The notes: generated by a model from the letters alone, not told the origin. Counted from the stretch's first letter, positions 10,905-21,504 are shown. The stretch is DNA of 64,000 nucleotides from Lepus europaeus (GCF_033115175.1 NC_084827.1:25166001-25230000); one strand, 5' to 3'. A program made the numbers and translations.

Positions 10905-11460
10905 AAAGTTACTGTGATCCAAATTCAATCCATATAGATAATTTTGTAAGCATAATTTTCAGGTCCTTTGTTCTTTTTAGTATATGTGCTGCTGAAGTGA
11001 GCACAGACAGGTCCTTAATTCTTTAAAATTTACATCGAGGTACAGTCTTACCTGGATTGACATCGGAAATACTTTGAAATGCTTGATTTCAGAAAGCCAC
11101 TAGATGGCATCTTCGTAAAAATAAAAACACATTAAAAGAAATAGTATTGTAAAATAAGAAGAAAAACACACTAAAGAAATGTATAAACAAATGCTGACAT
11201 GATTCATGAGAGATAAAGATAAATTATTTGGGGCTATAAATCCTGGGGTAATGTGTAGATTTATTTTGAAAAGTCCAATGAAAAATGATACTGTAAAGTT
11301 TTCCATTTTTGTAATTGAATTGAGCTTGCATTTACATTTGTTTTATGTAACCAAATAACTGTATCTGTGTGTATCGTTTTGATGTGCTCATAACATTTCC
11401 AAGCTATGTAGACTACTGGAAGAACCTCAGTACTAAGGTACTTAAAAGATTTAGTTGTAG
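10905..11460. other. Intergenic stretch, no gene seen
   Basis: AT-rich sequence with no repeat or exon that I can identify. Open frames at 11100-11512 on the minus strand show no domain. Confidence 0.45.
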
Positions 11461-11768
11461 CGGGCCACTGCTGTGGTGTAACTGGGTAAGCCACCACCTT
11501 TGACTCCTGCACCCCGTATGAGGCATCAGCTCACTTTTGTTCTAGCTCCCTGCTAATGTGCCTGGGAAAGCAGCAGAAGATGATGGTCCAAGTGCTTGGG
11601 CCCCTGCACCCACTTGGGAGACCTGGAAGAAGCTCCTGGCTCCGGATTGGCCCTGCCCTGGGCCATTGTGGCCATTTAGGGAGTGAACCAACAGATGGAA
11701 GGCTATCACATGCTCTTGCGCTAACGCTCACTTTCTCACTGAAATAAATATATAAATCTAAAACAAAA
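11461..11768 (+). repeat. CSINE adjacent to an LTR
   Basis: Full-length plus-strand C repeat with head 'gcgggccactgctgtggtgtaactggg', body and a tail 'gaaataaatatataaatc'. Its segment 11500-11659 aligns without gaps to 12131-12290 inside the neighbouring LTR, with 7 differences in 160 bases. Both share an unusual short deletion in the 'ggctcctggcttcgg' region, which reads 'ggctccgg' here. Confidence 0.85.
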
Positions 11769-11802
11769 AAGTTGGAGACACTATTCTCTTCTGCCACTAA
11801 AT

Positions 11803-12359
11803 TGTTGGAGTCTTAAGTCCGAGGCTGGGGGCCAGTACAGACACTCCCCTACAAGGCAAACGGGAAGGGTAAAGTTGACGGGTGATGAACACACCACAAG
11901 CACCTGTGAGTTCTGTCGAAGCAGGAGCCGCTGTATTGAGGAAGTGTACAGGCTTATAAAGCTTGCAAAGGACATGTGCAGTAGGGGAGCCAATCAGCGA
12001 AAAGGTCACGCAGGCACAGGTGGATCACACACAGGGGCACCTTAATCGAGGTATAGGGATCATGCACTGTCCACGTGTCTGGAACTAAATCGGACCTATC
12101 CCTGCAGGTGATCTGATCTCGCACGGTACGTTGACTCCAGCATCCCATGTGAGGCATCAGCTCACTTGTGTTCTAGCTCCCTGCTAATGTGCCTGGGAAA
12201 GCAGCAGCAGATGATGGTCCAAGTACTTGGGCCCCTGCACCCACTTGGGAGACCTGGAAGAAGCTCCTGGCTCCGGATTGGCCCTGCCCTAACCGCAGTG
12301 GCCACAGACATGCCCCCCCAATCATCTGCCAGGCGCCATGTTGTAGGCAATGCCCAACA
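11803..12359 (-). mobile_element. Solitary ERV2-like LTR carrying a SINE-derived segment
   Basis: A 557-bp element with 6-bp inverted ends (tgttgg / ccaaca) and a perfect 6-bp target duplication ctaaat at 11797-11802 and 12360-12365. On the minus strand it reads a CCAAT-type box (plus 'agccaatcagcg' near 11990), then a TATA-like tttataag (about 11953-11961), then AATACA and a GC-richer R/U5 end. The upstream (U3) part contains 12131-12290, a minus-strand C-repeat fragment. The orientation is antisense to both neighbouring genes. No proviral genes are present. Confidence 0.8.
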
Positions 12360-12365
12360 CTAAAT

Positions 12366-13055
12366 AGTACTTAGTTTCTAAGAATGCAGATTTTTTAACA
12401 TTACCATGGTACCTTGATCAAAGATTTATTATAAAGTCATCACCACAACAAACCCTAAGTGAGAAATGAGTATGTAATGGATATCAAGGCACATGAAAAC
12501 AGGTAATTAAACTTCTCTACCACCTGTTTGTTGTTCTGTCTCCTGCCTCTATTCTTACGCCTTGGGTTTTCACATTGTAACATGAAGTACAGTGAATGAG
12601 AGGAAACTCAGGAAAGCAAGTGTTGAAAATCAGTGGAATTTTCATTAGTAAAATTCAAGAAAGGATTTTGAAGACTAATGATTTGGAAGAACTTGTCTGT
12701 ACGCCCCTGATCACACCTGGTGTACCCTGAAAAACTAATACTTGTTATCTTTATGTGGTTTCATCCCTTTGCTTTCCATGAAATTGTGGAAATGATTAAA
12801 ATGTGCTTGCTTTTATTTCAATTTATTTCAATCCACTTTTAATCAAGAGTATAATACATATTTTATATTGTGCTTGTAGGAAAAACCTATTTTAAAATAG
12901 GATCAGGACTGAAAAAGTGACATTTGGCAGTTTTGGGAGATGAAATTGGAATTTTAACAAAGCAATGAACTAATGAAATAGGGAACAAAAATTTTAATTG
13001 TATTAATATTGGATTCTTTTTAAATACCAGAGGCATAGATTATGTCTTAAAAATT
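12366..13055. other. Intergenic stretch upstream of IQUB, no gene seen
   Basis: AT-rich sequence without a recognisable repeat or exon. It lies 0.6-1.3 kb upstream of the IQUB CpG island and could hold distal regulatory sites, but none is evident. Confidence 0.45.
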
Positions 13056-13222
13056 TAGGCTCGAGTCAGGCTGCTTGGGTTTAATCCTAGCTCCTTTACT
13101 AAATCTCTATGTCTCTTAGTTTCCTTGTTAGTAAAATGAGGCTAATAGAACCTCTAATAAAACTAGTGATTAAATTAGAAGTTACTGTAAGGTTCTTAGT
13201 GACAATAAATGTTAGCTGCTGT
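13056..13222 (+). repeat. MIR SINE
   Basis: Follows the mammalian-wide interspersed repeat: 'caggctgcttgggtttaatcc' (B box and core), 'cttagtttccttgttagtaaaatg', ending 'cttagtgacaataaatgttagc'. The conserved core and 3' portion are both visible. Confidence 0.75.
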
Positions 13223-13701
13223 TATGAGGTAGCCTCAGGAAGTTTGTTACTCCATTCGTAGAGGAATTTACTTGATCTCTCCCCCAATAATATTTTGGGC
13301 TTCTTATAAATTACAGAATTTAGTGATTAAAAGCCTTTTAATGATTAACAAGAACTTTGTCTCTCCTGACTTAACGGGGAGTCATTTAAGATCTTTTTCT
13401 CTTTCGTTACCCTCAACCTGAAAGTTGCAGTTTTAACAAAGTAGGTTGGCAATTTCTTGCCTCTTCACGTGATACTTAACTTTTTTCAGATTTTTATTTT
13501 TATCTGTAACGTTGAAGTTGTTGTCCAGAGTTCTGTTGGGAGAATCGTGCCCTCTCTCAAGGGTAAAAGGGGTCTTGGAGTCCTCCTCATCTTCGGGGTG
13601 TAGGCAGCCGGCTCTTCCTCCCCGCCCGCCCGGCTGGGAAGCGCGGGAAGCGCCTCGGCTCGCGCGGGGCGGGCCCGGCGGGAGCCGGCGGCGTCGGGAC
13701 T

Positions 13702-13714
13702 GTTGCTAGGATAC
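13702..13714 (+). promoter_or_regulatory. RFX X-box-like site
   Basis: The sequence gttgctaggatac matches 11 of 13 positions of the X-box form gttgctaggcaac used by RFX factors at ciliary genes; the left half-site and the spacer are perfect and two bases of the right half differ. It sits in the CpG island about 90 bp before the predicted end of exon 1. IQUB acts in cilia and flagella, so RFX control would fit. It is a motif match only. Confidence 0.5.
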
Positions 13715-13802
13715 GGCCGCTAACAGAATCCTGCGAGTGCCAACGCTGCTTCCACCAGCCCGAGGAGCCGCTCGGAGCGGAGTAGCTGCGTTTTTCAGTC
13801 AG
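13715..13802 (+). other. IQUB: IQUB non-coding exon 1 (5' UTR), start uncertain
   Basis: A donor in good context (tcag|gtagga) ends a CpG-rich exon at 13802. A second possible donor (ctcag|gtcagt) would end the exon at 13889 and add an upstream ATG at 13808 that is out of frame with the IQUB start after splicing. The true transcription start cannot be set from sequence; the left border given is a guess. Confidence 0.45.
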
Positions 13803-14387
13803 GTAGGATGACAGGTTCTGGCTCCCCTCTCCCAAACGGACGCTTAGGCCCGGCCTTGGGCCAGCAGCTCTCCGGCCCTGGAGACTCAGGTCAGTGTGCC
13901 GGGGCTGGTCCCCGGCGGGCGGCCTGGCCGGTCTTGACCGTCCTACGGTTACTTTAGAAACCGCTCAGAGCGTCCTGTCTTGTTCCTTTTCTAGCTCCGT
14001 CTGTCCTGTGCGGGATGGGGAGCGGCAGCACGGAGGCAGGGCCCTTCGCCTCACCGCGCGCTCTCGTCACGGTGGCCGCGCCCCATTAGCCCAGACCCGG
14101 GTCGGCCGCGCCTTCGCTGTCGACTCCTCGCGTTCACACGGTGCGAGGCCGGCGCTCGCGTGTTCTGTACACCGGCGGTTCTTGCCCCTTGACACACTTA
14201 AAAAGCCAAGAAGCCGTATGGTGGAAGGTTGAAATGGATCCCTGCCTTCCTGCTTAGACTAACATCCCAGGTTTCTCAAGGTTTCCACGGTCAGAAGTGA
14301 TGCCAGGCATTATAGGTGAAAAGAGGGACTCTTGGATGCAAATATAATGAAGTTTTTAGAAATTTTAAATATAACATTAAAACTTTT

Positions 14388-14695
14388 TTAAAAAATTATT
14401 TATTTCAAAGAGTTACACAGAGGAGAGGTAGAGGCAGACAGAGGTCTTCCATCCGCTGGTTCACTCTCCAGTTGGCCGCAATGGCCGGAGCTTCGTCGAT
14501 CAGCAGCCAGGAGCTTCTTCCTGGTCTTCCACATGGGTGCAGGGGCCCACGGACTTAGTCCGTCATCCAGTGCTTTTCCAGGCCATAGCAGAGAGCTGGA
14601 TGGGAAGTGGAGCAGCCGGGACTTGAACTGGCGTCCATATGGCATGCTGGCACTGCAGGTGACGGCTTTACCGGCTGCGCTACAGCGTCGTTTCC
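14388..14695 (-). repeat. CSINE with perfect 15-bp target duplication
   Basis: Minus-strand C repeat flanked by aacattaaaactttt at 14373-14387 and 14696-14710, identical on both sides. Body and tRNA-like head ('ggctttaccggctgcgctacagcg') are well kept. Confidence 0.92.
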
Positions 14696-15224
14696 AACAT
14701 TAAAACTTTTGATAAAACTTTCAAACAATGAAAAGGATGAAGAGTGAAACTGCCCAGTACCCATCCCCCTCTGCAACCCAGTTCACCTTCCAGAGGTGCT
14801 CTGTGCATTCGCAACATATGATTGTACGTGCAGTATTGCACAGACGGTTCTGTACTTTGCTTTCACGCTTAACTCTGTGCGTGTTGGAGCTGTTTTCTCC
14901 AACATGGATGGATGGATGAATGTAAGTATGTATGTTCCAGTGAGACGTGGTTTTTAAACAAAGTTTTGGGAACTGGCATAAGCAAACGATCAACATTTCA
15001 TTAGTATTCTAACACTTCTGTATAGTAAAAGAAACAGCATGAAATGCAGATGGGAAATATAATTGGGACACACAATAAAGAGGTATTTAATTGTTAAAAT
15101 TCGTAAAACAATATAACCACGTAAGGAACCTAGAGACTGTTCTACTGCCTTTTTGCAAAGCGATTTGATAGGATTTAGCAAAATTAAGATCTGCTTGCTC
15201 TTTGACTTATCCATTCTAATTCTG

Positions 15225-15450
15225 GAAACTTACAGTTTATCTGCCTATGAATACAGAGACGTTTGTGCAAGGTGTTTGCTGTAGAACTATTTTTTATAGT
15301 GAGATGATGGAGACAAATGGCCATCAATAGGACAATAACAGAATATAATATGGCTTAGCCCTGAAATGAAATTACAATGAAGTTTTATGTAGAGATTAAT
15401 GTTAAAAATATGTTAAATGTATGTTGACATTAATATAAATATTAAAAATG
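15225..15450 (+). repeat. Ancient L1 3'-end fragment
   Basis: 'ggagacaaatggccatcaatagg' with 'gaatataatatggcttagccc' follows the sense strand of old mammalian L1 C-terminal ORF2. Decayed and with no open frame. Confidence 0.5.
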
Positions 15451-16137
15451 TAAACAGAAATGTAGATGTTAAAGATACATTGATATGATAACAAGCAAAT
15501 ATGACAATATTTATTATATAATTTTAGCTTCATACATAGTTTCTGGGAAGATAAAACAACAGAATAAAATTAAGAGTATCAGGCCAATAAGACATTATTT
15601 TATCTCTTTTTGTTAGGTTTATTTATTCTCTGTTAATATATATTATTCTCTTAAAAACAGTAACAACAAAATTAACAGTTATAGTAATGAAAAGAATTTT
15701 AAGCATTTTTTTCAAACTACAGTTAGAATCAGTCCCCGCTACCTGTTTGTGCTGGAATTTCATATTTTACATTTCACACTGCAATTTGTGTGATTTGTCA
15801 TTTATGTTTGTATCTACCTGTACAAGTAGAGCATCTTAAAATACATATGAGGAATGTTAAGAACCAATATAAGTAGTTGCTTAATTTAGATGGGTGAGAA
15901 AAAAATTGACTATTATCATACTAGTCATATTTCCCACTTAAAAATGCAAGACAGCCTCTGATAATTTGTTTGATGGTAAAATTATTTGAGACTGACCTGC
16001 ACTAACTTACCTTGAAGTATCCATGGGTCTCAGCTTCCTCATCAACAGAAAGAGCAGCAGTTCCTATACTTTTTCTTAATCACCAGGACACCTTTCCTCC
16101 TCTCTCCTAGCACTCACAGATGCCTACACTGAAATAC

Positions 16138-16342
16138 AACACAGCGTAGTGATTAAGAACATGGGTTCTGAACCCAGACTACCTGGATTTTGATCCCATA
16201 AATACTGCTTGCTAGCTTTCTGATCTTAAAAAAAAATTATTTACACTCAGTATGCTGATTTTCTTATCTGTAAAATGAGCATAATAACACCTAACCCATG
16301 AGGATTAAGTAATTTACTATATATATTTGCTAACATTATGGC
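16138..16342 (+). repeat. MIR SINE
   Basis: 'cagcgtagtgattaagaacatggg', 'cagactacctggattttgatcc', 'tcttatctgtaaaatgagcataataacacc' and 'catgaggattaag' match the MIR order from tRNA-like head to 3' part. A short A run interrupts the core. Confidence 0.85.
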
Positions 16343-16486
16343 TTATGTTACAGGCATTTTTTTCTCCTGTTGACTAAAATGAGTATGTGATTCCTCTGAG
16401 ATATTTTAATATATTATTATCATTAGTCTTTTGGAAACTTTAGAAAAGGTTCATTAGTAATTATCTAACATATATGTATTAGGCTG

Positions 16487-16778
16487 AGTAGCAGGGAGAG
16501 ACAGAAATAAAGATCTTTTATTCACTGGTTTGCTGCCTAAATGGCTGCAATGGCCTGGCTGGGCCAGGCAGAAGCCAGGAGCTAGAAACTTCATTGTAGT
16601 CTCTCACAGGGGTGACAAGGATCTAAGTACTTGGACTATCATCTGGTTCTTTCCCAGGTAGATTAGCAGACAGTGTGATCAGAAGCAGAACAGCCAGGAC
16701 TCGAACTGGCACTCTGATATGGAATGCCATAGTCACAAGTGGTGACTTAGCCTGCTGTGCCACAATGCTGAATCCAGC
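16487..16778 (-). repeat. CSINE
   Basis: Minus-strand diverged C repeat: 'ggctgcaatggcctggctgggcc', 'gacagtgtgatcagaagcagaacagcc', head 'gccatagtcacaagtggtgacttagcc'. The tail region is lost. Confidence 0.8.
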
Positions 16779-16782
16779 TAAC

Positions 16783-16817
16783 TTTTTTTTTAAAATATTT
16801 ATTTATTTGAAAGACAC

Positions 16818-16849
<32 letters not shown>

Positions 16850-17143
16850 CGAGAGAAAGAGAGAGAGAGAAAGGGAGAGAGGGAGACTGATTCCATCTGC
16901 TGGTTCACTCCCCAAATGGCTGCAATGGCCAGAGCTCGGTCAGGCCAAAGTTAGGAGCCAGGAGCTTCTTCTGGGTCTCCCACATGGGTGCAGGGGCCCA
17001 AGCACTTGGAATATCTTCTGCTTTCTCAGGCACATCAGCAGGAAGCTGGATTGGAAGTGGAGCAGCCAGGACTTGAAACGGCTCCTGTATGTGATGCCAG
17101 TGTCACAGTGGGCAGCTTTACCCTCTATGTTAGCCCCTATGGC
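16783..17143 (-). repeat. CSINE with internal GA microsatellite
   Basis: Minus-strand C repeat next to the previous one. The normally short GA run of the 3' region is expanded to about 65 bp (16816-16882). Short flanking gctaac matches suggest the target duplication. Confidence 0.85.
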
Positions 17144-17335
17144 TAACATTTCTTGAGCTATATGCTGGCACTATTTGCTAAGTAGTTGATATACATTATT
17201 TTATTTAATTCTTATAAGAACTGATGGTGTTAAAACCGTTACCTTCCCATTTCACAAGTGAGGAAAAAGAATTTCAGAGGGTTAGGAACTCTCTGTATCT
17301 TAAAGTGACACAGGTATCAAGTATCAAGAACTGTG
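17144..17335 (-). repeat. MIR-like fragment
   Basis: 'gagctatatgctggcactatttgc', 'ttatttaattcttataag' and 'cccatttcacaagtgaggaaaaag' follow the antisense of MIR. Diverged. Confidence 0.6.
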
Positions 17336-17494
17336 AAGGATTTGGCATTTTACCCTACTTGCAAGCCAATAAGTTAGCCTGTCTCTTTTTCCTGAGTGCT
17401 GGAACAGAGACAGAGCTCATGGCAAAAGAAGTAGCCAGTGCTTCATGTTTGTGTCAATTTCCCATGACCCTCAAGTCCTACAGGATGACACAGG

Positions 17495-17770
17495 TAAGTA
17501 GATGTGTGAGTCTGTTTTCTACTACTATTATGAAACTCCAGAGGCTGGTAAGTGATAAAGGAAAGTGGCTTATTTAGCTCACCATCTGGGAGGTAGAAAG
17601 TCCAAACAGCATGGCGCTGGCTTTGCAGGAGTCTTGGCTGCTATGGCAGATGTGATCATAATTGCAAGGGGCATGTGTTGGATGAGCAGTCGTATCACCA
17701 GACAGGAAGCCAGAGCATGGGGAAGGGGCTCTTTTATGACAGTTTTCTCTCAGGAGAACTTACTCAGAGG
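17495..17770 (-). repeat. MaLR-type LTR remnant (low certainty)
   Basis: 'gtgtgagtctgttttctactac' then 'gataaaggaaagtggcttatttagctcacc' resembles the antisense 3' end of ERVL-MaLR LTRs (MST/MLT1 group). Subfamily not determined. Confidence 0.45.
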
Positions 17771-17785
17771 CCCACGGGAATCACT

Positions 17786-18133
17786 TTTTTTTTTTAAAAT
17801 TTTTTGACAGGCAGAGTGGACAGTGAGAGAGAGAGACAGAGAGGAAGGTCTTCCTTTTGCCGTTGGTTCACCCTCCAATGGCCGCCGTGGTAGGCGCGCT
17901 GCGGCCGGCGCACCGCGCTGATCCGATGGCAGGAGCCAGGTGCTTCTCCTGGTCTCCCATGGGGTGCAGGGCCCAAGCACTTGGGCCATCCTCCACTGCA
18001 CTCCCTGGCCACAGCAGAGAGCTGGCCTGGAAGAGGGGCAACCGGGACAGGATCGGTGCCCCAACCAGGACTAGAACCCGGTGTGCCGGCGCCGCAAGGC
18101 GGAGGATTAGCCTGTTAAGCCACGGCGCCAGCC
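17786..18133 (-). repeat. Young CSINE
   Basis: Minus-strand C repeat of the GC-rich, little-diverged type: 'gacaggcagagtggacagtgag', 'ggccggcgcaccgcgctgatccg', head 'gcggaggattagcctgttaagcc', ending 'acggcgccagcc'. It abuts an L1 fragment and probably inserted at or near its edge. Confidence 0.9.
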
Positions 18134-19516
18134 ATGACCCTGAGCATTTTTGCAAGAGTCTCTTGGCCATTTGAATTTCCTCTCTTGAAAAATGCCTGTT
18201 CAAGTCAATTGCCCATTTCTTAACTGGCTTGCTTGTTTTGTTGTAGAATTTCTTGGGCTCTTTTTAGATTCGGGATGTTTTATTGGTTGCATAGTTAGAA
18301 AACATTTTCTCATGTTCTGTCAGTTGCCTGTTCACTTTGCTTAGTGTTTCTTTTGCAGTGCAGAAACTTTTCAGCTTGATGGAATCCCATTTGTCAACTT
18401 TGGCTTTGATTTCCTGTGCTTCTGGGATCTTTTCCAAGAACTCTCTGCCTATGCCAATGTCTTGCAGAGTTTCCCCAAAGTTCTTTAGTAGTCTAATGGT
18501 ATTGGGTCATATATTTAGGTCTTTAATCCATTTTGAGTGGATTTTGTGCAAGGTGTAAGTTATGGGTCTAGTTTCATACTTCTGCATGAGGAGATCCAGT
18601 TTCACCAGCACCACTTGTTAAAGAGACTGTCCTTGCTCCAAGGATTCATCTTAGCTCCTTTTTCAAAGATAAGTTGGTTGTAGATGCATGGATTGATTTC
18701 TGGATTATCTATTCTGTTCCGTTGGCCTGCACAACTGTTTTTCTGCTGGTACCAGGCTGTTTTTATTATATATGCCCTGTAGTATGTCTTGAAATCAAGC
18801 ATTGTGATGCCTCTGGCTTTGTTTTTGTTGTATAAGATTGTTTTAGCTATTTGGGGTCTCTTGTGTTTCCATATGAATTTTAGCATCACTTTTCCTAGAT
18901 CTGCAAAGAATGTAGTTGGTATTTTGATTGGGATTACACTGAATCTGTGAATTGCTTTTGGTAGTATGGGCATTTTGATGATGTTGATTCTTCCAATCCA
19001 TGAACATGGAAGATTCTTCCATTTTTTAAAAAAAATGTCTTCCTCTATTTCTTTCTTTAGTGTTTTGTAATTTTCATCATAGAGATCTTTCAAATCCTTG
19101 GTTAAATGTATTCCAAGGTATTTAATTCTTTTTGGAAATATTGTGAATGGGACGGATTTTAAAGTTCTTATGCAGCTATTACATTGTCTATGTATACAAA
19201 GGCTATAGATTTTTCCATGTTGGTTTTATATCCTCCACTTTATTAAATTCTTTTATGATTTCCAATAGTCTCTCAGTGGATTCTTTTGGTTCCCTTATAT
19301 ATAGAATCATGTCATTTGCAAATAGGGATAGTTTGACATCCTGTTTCCTGATTTGAATCCTTTTGATTTCTTTTTCTTGCCTAATGGCTCTGGCTAAAAC
19401 ACCCAGGATTATATTAAATATCAGTGGTGAGAGTGGGCATCCTTGCCTGGTTCCAGATCTTAGGGAGAATGCATCCAGCATTTCCTTAGTCAAAAGGATG
19501 TTGGCCACTGAGATCT
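18134..19516 (-). repeat. L1 ORF2 fragment, antisense to IQUB
   Basis: Minus-strand L1 from the C-terminal part of ORF2 back into the reverse transcriptase. Minus-strand frames at 18602-19093 and 19203-19547 give L1-like protein, including [15 protein letters not shown], but the catalytic FADD is FAND, so the enzyme copy is dead. The same text recurs at 58950-60330. Confidence 0.85.
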
Positions 19517-20025
19517 GATACCAGACAGGGATGCCCACTCTCACCATTGCTATTCAAAATAGTAATGGAAGTTTTAGCCAGAGCCATTAGGCAAGAAAAA
19601 GAAACCAAAGGGATACAAATTGGGAAGGAAGAAGTAAAACTATCCTTCTTTGCAGATGATATGATTCTTTATTTAGGGGATCCAAAGAACTCCACTAAGA
19701 GACCTTTGGAACTCATAGAAGAGTTTTAAAAGTAGCAGGATATAAAATCAATGCACAAAAATCAACAGCCTTTGTATACACAGACAATGCCACAGCTGAG
19801 AAAGAACTTCTAAGATCAATCCCATTCACAATAGCTGCAAAAAAAAAAATATCAAATACCTTGAGATAAACTTAACCAAGGATGTCAAAGATCTCTATGA
19901 TGAGAATTACAAAACTTTAAAGAAATAGAAGAAGATATAAAAAAAATGGAAAAATCTTCCATGCTTATGGATTGGAAGAATAAATATCATCAAAATGTCC
20001 ATTCTTCCAAAAGCAATTTACAGGC
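19517..20025 (+). repeat. L1 reverse-transcriptase fragment in the opposite orientation
   Basis: Plus-strand L1 ORF2 segment. The frame at 19547-19729 keeps [13 protein letters not shown]; beyond it the frame is broken by a stop and indels. It covers the same part of ORF2 as the antisense copy just before it, so the two form an inverted repeat. It ends at 'ccaaaagcaattta', and antisense L1 resumes at once. Confidence 0.8.
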
Positions 20026-20805
20026 ATTGATAATTGGGTAGATATACATTGATTATAGTCATTCTTATAGTCACATTATAGATTATAGTCACATCTTCCT
20101 GTTGAATTGATCCTTTATCATTACATAATGTGCTTCTTTGTGTTTTTTAAAATTTTTTTGTTGAAGTCTATTTTGTCTTAGAATGGGAACACCTGCCCTT
20201 TTTTGCTTTCCATTAGCATGGAGTATCTGTTTTCATCCTTTCACTTTAAGTCTGCATTTATCTTAGTTGGTGAGATGTGTTTCTTGTAGGCAGCAATAGA
20301 TGGGTCTTATTTTTAATCATTTCAACGAGTCTATGTCTTTTATCTGGAGAGCTGAGGCTATTTATATTCAAGGTGACTATTGATAAGTAGTGAATTGACC
20401 TTGCCATTTTTCCATAAATATTCCTATTGTTTACTTTGGATTTCTTTTGTACTTTTACTGGGCAATTTTCTACCTTTACATTCTTTCGTAATGACGGTTT
20501 TCTTTCTTTGTGTAGCAGATTCTTAGGAATCTTTTATAAGGTTGGACAGTGGCGACATTTTTTCAATTTCTGTTTGTCATAGAAGTCTTTATTTCACCCT
20601 CATTCATAAATGAGAGAGCTTTGTATGGTACAATATTCTGGGTCGACAGTTTTTTCTTTTAATACTTGGACCATATCTTGTCATTCCCTTCTAGCTTGTA
20701 GGGTTTCTGCTGAGAAGTAAGCTGTGAGTCTAATTGGAAATCCTCTAAAAGTAATTTGGCATTTGTCTCGTGCACATTTTGGAATCTTTACTTTTTTTTC
20801 TTTTT
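20026..20805 (-). repeat. L1 5' ORF2 region, antisense
   Basis: 'ttgtcttagaatgggaacacctgcc', 'gtctgcatttatcttagttggtgag' and 'tttcttgtaggcagcaatagatggg' are antisense of the L1 endonuclease end of ORF2 and its upstream part. Related text occurs at 46450-47280 and 56660-56940. Probably the continuation of the antisense element interrupted at 19517. Confidence 0.75.
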
Positions 20806-21475
20806 GTTTTTTAACGAAAAATTTCATTTAATTAGTACAAATTTCATAAGTACAATGTTAGGAAGATAGTGATTCTTCCCACCATGCCTGTCTTTCCACC
20901 CTACTTCCTCCTCTTTTTCCTTTTACAAGTCCCATTCTCCATTAAGATTTGTTTTCAATTAACTTTATACATAGAAGACCAACTCTGTACTTAGTAAAGA
21001 TTTGAACAGTTTGCACACACACACACACAAAATGTAAAGAACAGAACAAGTTTTACAGTTAATTCTCATAGTACAACTCATTGAGGACAGAGGTTCTGCA
21101 TGGGAAGTAAGTGCACAGTGACTCCTGTTGTTAATTTAACAATTAACACTCCTATATATGATGTCAGTGATCACCCGAGGCTCTTGACATGAGCTGCCTA
21201 GGATATGGAAGCCTTTTGAATCCACAGTCTCCATTGGTATTTAGATAAGGCCATAAGCAAAGTAGAAGTTCTCTCCTTCCTTTAGAGAAAAGTATATCCT
21301 TTGATGGCTCTTTCTTTCCACTGGGGTCTCACTCACAGAGATCCTTCATGTAGGATATTTTTTGCAAAAGTTTCTTGGCTTTCCATGCTTGAATTGCTCT
21401 CACTGGCTTCCAGTAGACCCCTGATGGCCTACCAGCTTTGTACTCCTTTGTATCCCATGATGTCATCTTGATAAC
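20806..21475 (-). repeat. L1 3' UTR, antisense
   Basis: Starts 'tttcataagtacaatgttagg' and continues 'cttcccaccatgcctg', 'caattaactttatacatagaagacc', a CA run (21015-21031), and 'gagctgcctaggatatgg'. Same family as the sense copies at 3916-5045. A separate insertion from the preceding ORF2 piece, since the parts are in the wrong order for one element. Confidence 0.75.
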
Positions 21476-21504
21476 ACAGCAGTCTAGTGCCTCTGTTAAG
21501 CTGT

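Larger units (their letters stand above)
13590..14180. promoter_or_regulatory. IQUB: CpG island, IQUB promoter region
   Basis: The only strongly GC-rich, CpG-dense stretch in the window, with many CG dinucleotides between 13610 and 13720 and again at 13900-14170. There is no TATA box at an obvious position. It lies upstream of and across a predicted 5' UTR exon with a good splice donor, and IQUB is the next gene downstream, so it is most simply the IQUB promoter. No divergent gene is evident on the minus strand. Confidence 0.85.

Noticed and set aside
9778-12359. Possible single provirus bounded by two LTRs
   Set aside because: The LTRs differ in sequence and length, each has its own 6-bp duplication (gattat and ctaaat), and no viral genes lie between them.
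13894-14232. 112-residue plus-strand frame in the CpG island
   Set aside because: GC-rich sequence lacks stops by composition; no domain, and it overlaps the promoter and start of intron 1.
16816-16882. CRISPR-like or tandem repeat array
   Set aside because: A GA microsatellite inside a SINE in a mammalian genome.
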